From contig JADFKI010000003.1 in NCBI GenBank assembly GCA_022565015.1, positions 1 to 34,868 on the forward strand: a stretch of DNA of 34,868 bases. Direction: 5' to 3'. This DNA comes from Chloroflexota bacterium (GTDB lineage Bacteria > Chloroflexota > Dehalococcoidia > Lucifugimonadales > JADFKI01). A model generated the notes under the pieces. That model was not told where the DNA came from and did no database searches. It was given only the letters and a program-made list of their open reading frames with translations. The first letter of the stretch is position 1, and the number at the start of each line of letters is the position of its first letter. The position numbers and the translations under genes are program-made. Below, piece by piece: positions 28,835 through 34,868 of the stretch.

Positions 28835-29458
28835 TTGATCGCTAACGTCTATATTGACGGGTTTAATTTTTACTATGGATGTGTGAAAGATACGCCCTAT
28901 CGCTGGCTTGATTTCTCCAAGTTATTCGCTCTCACTTTACAGGGCCACAAGATTAACAGAATTCGATATTTTACTGCGCTAGTAAACGCAACACGTGACG
29001 ACCCTCAAAAGAGACAACGCCAGCAGACTTATATCCGCGCTCTGGAAACCATCCCCTATCTGACGGTCCACTTTGGACATTTTCTCTCCAACAACGTGAG
29101 AATGCCTTTAGCTAGGCCTCCCAATAGCGGTCCTCGTACCGTTGAAGTCATCAAGACCGAAGAGAAAGGGTCCGATGTAAATCTAGCGACCCAACTTTTA
29201 GTAGATGGTTTTAGGGATGATTATGAGTTGGCTGTGCTGGTAACGAACGACTCAGACCTAGTATCTCCTATCGAGTTCGTGCGCGCCGAATTGAACAAGA
29301 AAGTAGGTGTCTTGAATCCGCAAAAAAGGGTGAGCCACGCGCTTCAGCAATCGGCCGATTTCAATCGTAGTATTCGCAGAGGGCCTATAAGAGCCAGTCA
29401 GTTTCCTGTTACTCTCGTTGACAGCAAGGGAACTTTCCACAGGCCAAAGGGCTGGTGA
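28835..29458 (+). CDS. NYN (PIN-like) domain protein, LabA/DUF88 family
   Basis: NVYIDGFNFYYG, EKGSDVNLATQLLVDGF, LAVLVTNDSDLVSPIEFV; TTG start. Confidence 0.92.
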   Translation: MIANVYIDGFNFYYGCVKDTPYRWLDFSKLFALTLQGHKINRIRYFTALVNATRDDPQKRQRQQTYIRALETIPYLTVHFGHFLSNNVRMPLARPPNSGPRTVEVIKTEEKGSDVNLATQLLVDGFRDDYELAVLVTNDSDLVSPIEFVRAELNKKVGVLNPQKRVSHALQQSADFNRSIRRGPIRASQFPVTLVDSKGTFHRPKGW

Positions 29459-29485
29459 CCTTGGCGAAAATGAACGAATACAGGA

Positions 29486-30385
29486 TTATTCCAGCACCGC
29501 GATCAGCGCCTCCTCCAGCTCTTTGCGGGTCGTGAAGGCCTCGAACTTTGCCTGGACCAGTCCGTCTCCGTCCACGACGAAGGTCCACGGCTCGCTCACG
29601 AGGCCCCACTCGGCCAGGGTAGGCGACAGGACGCCGTTGGCGATATTGCCCTCCATCAGGTGAGGATTGTCGAACACCTCGATGTGGATGAACTCGGCCC
29701 TGTCGCCATATTCCCCTTTAATGTCCTTAACGACGTCTAGCTGCGGCCCGCAGGTTGCCGTCTGGCAGAAGGCGGGCGTCGAAAAGGTCAGCATCAATGG
29801 CCTACCGGACTCAACAGCCTCGGCGATGGTCTTCTCGTAGAGGTCTCTGTCCGGGTCGCGGTCCGTGGAAATCTGCTCGATGCCCTCGACGTCGCTCAAA
29901 GTCTTGCTGTCGCTCCTTGGCGCGGGCGTGCCCAGGCCGGGCGACGAGCTGGTCTCCTTGATCTGCAGACCGGTATCGGCGGGTCGACGAACTCCGTCGG
30001 CATCGATGGCTTCGGTGACGAGACCCCAGTTGCCGGGCCTATCGAAGGTCAGCTCCACCGTGTAGATGCCGCTCGGCCTGACGGGCCACTCCTGGAATAC
30101 GGCGTTAACGGCCTCAATGGGGCCTTCCTGTCCCCCTGAAGACAGGAAGTAGGTCGATACCTGAACGTTGGCGCCCCTTATGGGCCCGGATTGAGGATCG
30201 ATCAAGGCGAAGACGACCCTGTTTCGTCCCACGCTCAAGTCCGAGGACGCCAGCGCCACTCGCAAGGAGGCCTCGGATGCTAGCGAAGGCGTCTCCTGGC
30301 CTTCGCCACTTCCGCAGCCTGCGAGCAGGGCGACGACTGCCAACAACAGCAGTGCACCCACAGATCGCCTAATATCCAGTTTCAT
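29486..30385 (-). CDS. Thioredoxin-like lipoprotein
   Basis: Lipobox LLAGCGSG; LMLTFSTPAFCQTATCGPQLDVVKDI thioredoxin-like segment. Start placed at MKLDIRRSVG (30385). Confidence 0.8.
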   Translation of the reverse strand: MKLDIRRSVGALLLLAVVALLAGCGSGEGQETPSLASEASLRVALASSDLSVGRNRVVFALIDPQSGPIRGANVQVSTYFLSSGGQEGPIEAVNAVFQEWPVRPSGIYTVELTFDRPGNWGLVTEAIDADGVRRPADTGLQIKETSSSPGLGTPAPRSDSKTLSDVEGIEQISTDRDPDRDLYEKTIAEAVESGRPLMLTFSTPAFCQTATCGPQLDVVKDIKGEYGDRAEFIHIEVFDNPHLMEGNIANGVLSPTLAEWGLVSEPWTFVVDGDGLVQAKFEAFTTRKELEEALIAVLE

Positions 30386-30682
30386 GCTTCCTCTCGTTCG
30401 ATACGTCATCAACGGTATAAGGTGTTTGCATAATCTTCGGACTTCCAATGTTACTACGTCGCCGGAGGCACGGTTGGCTCGCACAGGTTCTGCTTCGGGA
30501 AAAGACCCATCGAGTACATCCTCATTTAAATATGAACTGACGAATATTGGGGCTGAAGAAAGCAGAAAATGCGTTACTGAAAACGGTCTTTGGTTTATAT
30601 AGAGGTCATAGACTTCGGCTTTTAGAATATGCGGTCCTTCGCGTGTTGTGGTCAGGGCTCCTGAAACAGGAGGAGTAGAAAA

Positions 30683-31033
30683 TTGACTGCTAAGACACTC
30701 AACGCCGGCCCTTCGACGCGAAATCTGATCAATACGCTACCCGCACCCAGGACCCCCTGTACCGTCGGAATCTCCGGAGCGAAAGGCGCCTGTCCGCTGG
30801 GATTCACTTTCGAAGACACTTGGGAGATCGATGCAGAGGGCCATTCCAACTATCCTATCTGTCAACCCGCGGCCGTAGTCCTGTCTCCCGTACTCGACAA
30901 CATCCTGAACGGTCGGGATATGGAAGCCGTGGCCGAATGCGTCTGTCCTTTCAACGATTCTCGCCTGACTTTCGTCGTGCACGCGCCTAAAGTCATTGAC
31001 GAGAGATATCGGACCGAGAAGGCGCGGCGCTAA
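30683..31033 (+). CDS. TIGR04076-like small protein
   Basis: GACPLGFTFEDTWEID...CQPAAVVLSPVLDNILNGRD...CVCPFNDSRLTFVVH; pattern resembles TIGR04076 family. Confidence 0.5.
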   Translation: MTAKTLNAGPSTRNLINTLPAPRTPCTVGISGAKGACPLGFTFEDTWEIDAEGHSNYPICQPAAVVLSPVLDNILNGRDMEAVAECVCPFNDSRLTFVVHAPKVIDERYRTEKARR

Positions 31034-31127
31034 CACCCCACTCGTATCCACGGCCGTCCTGAACCCTAGTCTAGCGGGCGTCTGACCTGCTAAACTTGGC
31101 CTACTTTTCGAGAGGTCGAGGTTTGCA

Positions 31128-31988
31128 ATGACTAGGGTACACGTCCTCGGCGCGGGTACACCCACTCCGACTCCCGCGCGATTCGGCTCGGCATTTGCGC
31201 TGGAGATCGGCGATCAGCAGCTCATGGTGGACTGCGGACCAGCCGCCACGCACAAGCTGGTGAAGGCCGGCCTCTGGCCAACGAAGATCGACCATCTTTT
31301 TTTTACTCACCACCACTTCGATCATGACATCGACTACCCCTGCTTCCTGCTGTGCCGCTGGGACCAGAGCATCGGCAAGGAGAACACGCTTCAGGTGTTC
31401 GGCCCTACTCTGACGGAGACTATCACCGAACGGCTTATCGGCGAGGAGGGCGCCTTCACCCACGACTGGAAGGCCAGGGTCGGATATCCGGGCAGCCTTC
31501 GGGTCTATCAGAACAGGGGCGGCGTGCTGCCTCGAAAGCCCCCGGAGGTGATCGCCAAAGACATCGGCCCCGGTAAGGTCTACTCCGGCAGGGACTGGGA
31601 GGTTACCGCGGCCCCCGCCGAGCATGTGCAGCCCTTCCTGGACTCGTTGGCCTATCGCTTCGACACGCCGGACGGCAGCGTCGTCTTCACCGGCGACACT
31701 CAGCCGTGCGACTCGGTCCGAGAGCTGGCCAGGGACGCCGACCTGATGCTGTGCATGTGCTGGGACGACCAGGACCGCATGGACGAAATCGGAGAGTCCG
31801 TAGGGCAGTGCGGCACCAGGGACGCCGCGAGGCTGGCGCAAGAAGCGGGTGTGAAGAAGCTGGCCCTCGTCCACGTCGGGCCCTATCTCTCCGGCGTGGG
31901 CGTCCGGGAAAAGGGCATAGGTGACGCCAAGAAGATCTACGACGGCGAGCTCATATTCACCGACGAGCTGATGCACTTCGACATATGA
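31128..31988 (+). CDS. MBL-fold metallo-hydrolase (RNase Z-like)
   Basis: THHHFDHDIDYPCF, VVFTGDTQPCDS motifs. Confidence 0.92.
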   Translation: MTRVHVLGAGTPTPTPARFGSAFALEIGDQQLMVDCGPAATHKLVKAGLWPTKIDHLFFTHHHFDHDIDYPCFLLCRWDQSIGKENTLQVFGPTLTETITERLIGEEGAFTHDWKARVGYPGSLRVYQNRGGVLPRKPPEVIAKDIGPGKVYSGRDWEVTAAPAEHVQPFLDSLAYRFDTPDGSVVFTGDTQPCDSVRELARDADLMLCMCWDDQDRMDEIGESVGQCGTRDAARLAQEAGVKKLALVHVGPYLSGVGVREKGIGDAKKIYDGELIFTDELMHFDI

Positions 31989-32023
31989 CGCAGTAGGGCA
32001 AAAATTCCTGAAAAGGAAAGAAT

Positions 32024-32887
32024 ATGACGCGAATACACATACTGGGCGCGGGCACGCCAACACCCACGCCGACGCGGTTCGGCTCGGCGTTTGCCCTGGA
32101 GATCGGCGACGAGCAGGTGATGCTGGACTGCGGGCCGGCCGCAACGCACAAGCTGGTGAAGGCCGGGCTCTGGCCCACCGATATCGACAAGCTCTTTTTC
32201 ACGCACCACCACTTCGACCATGACATCGACTACCCCTGCTTCTTGCTGTGCCGCTGGGACCAGAGCACGGGCAAAGAGAATACGCTTCAGGTGTTCGGAC
32301 CGACCCTGACGGAGAAGATAACAAGGGGAATCCTTGACCCCGACGAAGGCCTGTTCGCCCACGATTGGAAGGCCCGCGTGGGCCACCCCCTCAGCCAGCG
32401 CATTCACGTTAACAGAGGCGGTACGCTGCCTCGGAAGCCTCCCGAAGTCAACGCCACGGATGTCGGCCCCGGCAAGGTCTACTCCGGCAAGGACTGGGAG
32501 GTGACGGCAGCTCCCGCCGAGCACGTGCAGCCTTTCCTGGACTCGCTGGCCTATCGCTTCGATACGCCGGACGGCAGCGTGGTCTTCACGGGCGACACTC
32601 AGCCATGCGAATCAGTAATCGATCTTGCCAGGAACGCCGACGTGATGCTCTGCATGTGCTGGGACGACCAGGAGATCATGGACGAGGACGGCGAGGCGTC
32701 CGGGCAATGCGGCACGCTGGGCGCGGCGAGGATGGCGCAGGCCGCGGGAGTCAAGAAGCTGGTGCTGGTCCATGTTGGGTCACACCTCTCGCAGCACGGA
32801 CCCATGGAGAAGGGCATCGGCGACGTGAGAGAGGTCTACGACGGCGGGCTGCTGTTCTCCGACGAGCTCATGTCATTCGATGTTTAG
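32024..32887 (+). CDS. MBL-fold metallo-hydrolase, tandem paralogue
   Basis: Near-colinear with 31128-31988 (MTRIHILGAGTPTPTPTRFGSAFALEIGDEQVMLDCGPAATHKLVKAGLWPTDIDKLFFTHHHFDHDIDYP). Confidence 0.93.
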   Translation: MTRIHILGAGTPTPTPTRFGSAFALEIGDEQVMLDCGPAATHKLVKAGLWPTDIDKLFFTHHHFDHDIDYPCFLLCRWDQSTGKENTLQVFGPTLTEKITRGILDPDEGLFAHDWKARVGHPLSQRIHVNRGGTLPRKPPEVNATDVGPGKVYSGKDWEVTAAPAEHVQPFLDSLAYRFDTPDGSVVFTGDTQPCESVIDLARNADVMLCMCWDDQEIMDEDGEASGQCGTLGAARMAQAAGVKKLVLVHVGSHLSQHGPMEKGIGDVREVYDGGLLFSDELMSFDV

Positions 32888-32992
32888 ACGGGGGGCTGGG
32901 GTACGGGGTACAGGGCTGGGCCAGCGTATCATGATTCGCCGCAGAGGTGCGGTTACTCTAAGAAAATCCGGAGAGTTGGTCTAAATATTTCT

Positions 32993-34309
32993 GTGTCGTT
33001 TTTCGATTCGATAAGGGACTGGCGACCTCGACCGCCCTTTTATTATGGATGGCTGGTCCTCGTAGTAGCCGCATTAGGAACCTACGCTGCCACAGGGTCG
33101 GCCCAGCTCGTCATTGGCGGAATCCAGAGCCTGATCATCGAAGACACGGGCTGGGACCGCACTGCGATCGCGTATTGCGTAACCGCCGGCACGTGGACAT
33201 CGGGGTTCCTGACGCCGTTTGTGGGACGCCTCACCGATCGGTACGGCCCTCGTCCTCTGATGCCCCTGGCAGCGATAGTGCTGGGGTTCTCCTTCTTCGC
33301 CATAGCCGGGACAAACGCTCTCTGGCAGTTCTACGTCGCCTACATAATCGCCAGGGCCATCGGAAATCCCGTTATGGTAGGAGTCGTTCCGCGCACCACC
33401 GCGGTAAACTTCTTTATTCGAAACCGCAACCTCGCACTGGGCCTAACCTCCATGTCAAGACCCATCGGAGGAGCGATAAACATCCAGGTCATCTCGCTAA
33501 TTTCGCGGGTATCAAGCTGGCGAACGGGCTATCGCTACCTTGGGGCATTCTCTTTTCTGCTGGTCATACCGCTTTATCTGGTCATGAGGCGGAGGCCGTC
33601 GGACATCGGTCTGCTGCCCGACGGCGACGAAAGACCCAGGCCCATGGCTGCACAGACGGGCGACGGGGCCTCAGTCGCGTCCGGCTCGCGAGAGTTCAGC
33701 TGGCGCGCCGGCGAGGCCGCGCTGTCTCCGGTCTTTTGGCTCATAGTCGCCGCCGAAGTGCTCGTAATTCTTACAGACGGCACGATCGGATTCCAGGTCG
33801 TGCCGTTCCTGAGAGACTCTGGACTGTCGCTGCCAGTAGCCGCAATCGGGCTCAGCATGAGCTCGATTTTCGGGGCTCTCGTCAACCCTGGTTGGGGCTA
33901 CCTTTCCGATCGCCATTCTCCCAGGCTACTCGCCCTGATCGCTCTTCCTACCGCCATAGTCTCAACATCGTTGTTTCTCCTCATTCCGCTGGAGGACTAT
34001 GGATTGTACGTCGTCGTGCTCTGGGGTACGTCCACGGGCGGGATGAACATTCTGAACAGCATGATCATTGCGCGGTATTTCGGAAGAGCGCATTTTGGGT
34101 CTATAACGGGGCTGATGGGACCTCTACAGATTGGCGCCCTCGGCCTCGGCCCCACCTTCGGGGCGATGCTGTTTCGGATGACGGGGAGCTACACGATAAT
34201 CTTCACGTTCGCGCTGGTCGCGTTCGGCGTGTCACTCCTGCTGATATACCTGGCCCGTCCGCCGAGACTTCCCAGCCGAGCCCTGGCCGAGGGGTTCTCG
34301 CATGACTGA
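32993..34309 (+). CDS. MFS transporter
   Basis: Multiple hydrophobic helices, FVGRLTDRYGPRPLM, GWGYLSDRHSPR; GTG start. Confidence 0.92.
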   Translation: MSFFDSIRDWRPRPPFYYGWLVLVVAALGTYAATGSAQLVIGGIQSLIIEDTGWDRTAIAYCVTAGTWTSGFLTPFVGRLTDRYGPRPLMPLAAIVLGFSFFAIAGTNALWQFYVAYIIARAIGNPVMVGVVPRTTAVNFFIRNRNLALGLTSMSRPIGGAINIQVISLISRVSSWRTGYRYLGAFSFLLVIPLYLVMRRRPSDIGLLPDGDERPRPMAAQTGDGASVASGSREFSWRAGEAALSPVFWLIVAAEVLVILTDGTIGFQVVPFLRDSGLSLPVAAIGLSMSSIFGALVNPGWGYLSDRHSPRLLALIALPTAIVSTSLFLLIPLEDYGLYVVVLWGTSTGGMNILNSMIIARYFGRAHFGSITGLMGPLQIGALGLGPTFGAMLFRMTGSYTIIFTFALVAFGVSLLLIYLARPPRLPSRALAEGFSHD

Positions 34310-34384
34310 GGCATCGTCCCGCACTGGTATACTGACGCCGGGACTACCAACATTGGCCGTCGTCTCAAGCTTCGGGAGGTGTAT

Positions 34385-34868
34385 ATGCCGCAGAATACGG
34401 ACGTCGTAATCATTGGTGGTGGAGCCGCCGGCTGCTCGACGGCGTATTTCCTCGCCAAGGCGGGGGTCAAATCGACGATCATCGAGCGCGAGGGCATCGG
34501 CTCCCAGGCGTCGGGAATGTCGGCCGGCGGCCTCAATCCTCTGCAGGGCGCGGGCATCCCGGGGCCACTCGCCCCACTGGCGATGGAGTCCTTCAGAATG
34601 CACAAGCAGATGGAGGACGAGATCATCGACACGTCGGGGGTGGACTTTCAGCCGCAGATGGTCGCGATGGTCAAGGTCGCCTTCGAGGAGGCAGAGCTAC
34701 CGGCGTTGCAGGAAACCCTCGATATCTTCGAGGGGGCCGATGGATTCGCGGCCCACTGGATGGAAAGCGAGCACCTGTACCGGATTGAGCCTCGCCTGGG
34801 GAAGGGTGTCCTGCGAGCTCTCTACCACTATGGCAACTCGGCCCTGAACAGCGGCAAATTCACGCTCG
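34385..34868 (+). CDS. FAD-dependent oxidoreductase (DAO family), truncated by the window edge
   Basis: Manual translation from ATG 34385: MPQNTDVVIIGGGAAGCSTAYFLAKAGVKSTIIEREGIGSQASGMSAGGLNPLQGAG (GxGxxG Rossmann motif); not in the ORF track because no stop lies in the window. Confidence 0.93.
   Translation, partial: MPQNTDVVIIGGGAAGCSTAYFLAKAGVKSTIIEREGIGSQASGMSAGGLNPLQGAGIPGPLAPLAMESFRMHKQMEDEIIDTSGVDFQPQMVAMVKVAFEEAELPALQETLDIFEGADGFAAHWMESEHLYRIEPRLGKGVLRALYHYGNSALNSGKFTL

Overview
The window looks like a bacterial chromosome segment, probably of the Chloroflexi/SAR202 type; that taxonomy is inferred from gene content only. On the minus strand it carries a complex I operon in the order nuoA-B-C-(nuclease)-D-H-I-J-K-(repeat array + DUF559)-L-(DUF559 relic)-M-N, with no nuoE, nuoF or nuoG. 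Around it are CaiB/BaiF CoA-transferases, a PIG-L deacetylase, a CARDB-like lipoprotein, a methyltransferase, an AIR-synthase/HypE-like protein, a HAD hydrolase, tandem SRPBCC proteins with a TetR regulator, a BrnT/BrnA-like toxin-antitoxin pair, mfd, DinB-like, DUF1330 and NYN-domain proteins, a thioredoxin-like lipoprotein, two tandem metallo-beta-lactamase-fold hydrolases, an MFS transporter and a truncated FAD oxidoreductase. The observations most worth follow-up are: (1) DUF559 nuclease genes embedded in arrays of paired palindromic repeats inside the nuo operon, which may be a REP/RAYT-like element; (2) a NuoI with four ~37-aa Ala/Arg/Lys-rich C-terminal repeats; (3) a lipoprotein gene flanked by 40-bp direct repeats of the 3' end of the neighbouring methyltransferase; (4) a small TIR-bounded element family, one copy of which is inserted inside the DUF559-associated repeat; (5) a promoter-hairpin-terminator leader ahead of an NYN gene; (6) a tRNA-Pro relic and a candidate three-way-junction RNA on either side of the toxin-antitoxin locus. 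All assignments were made by reading the sequence; no searches were run.
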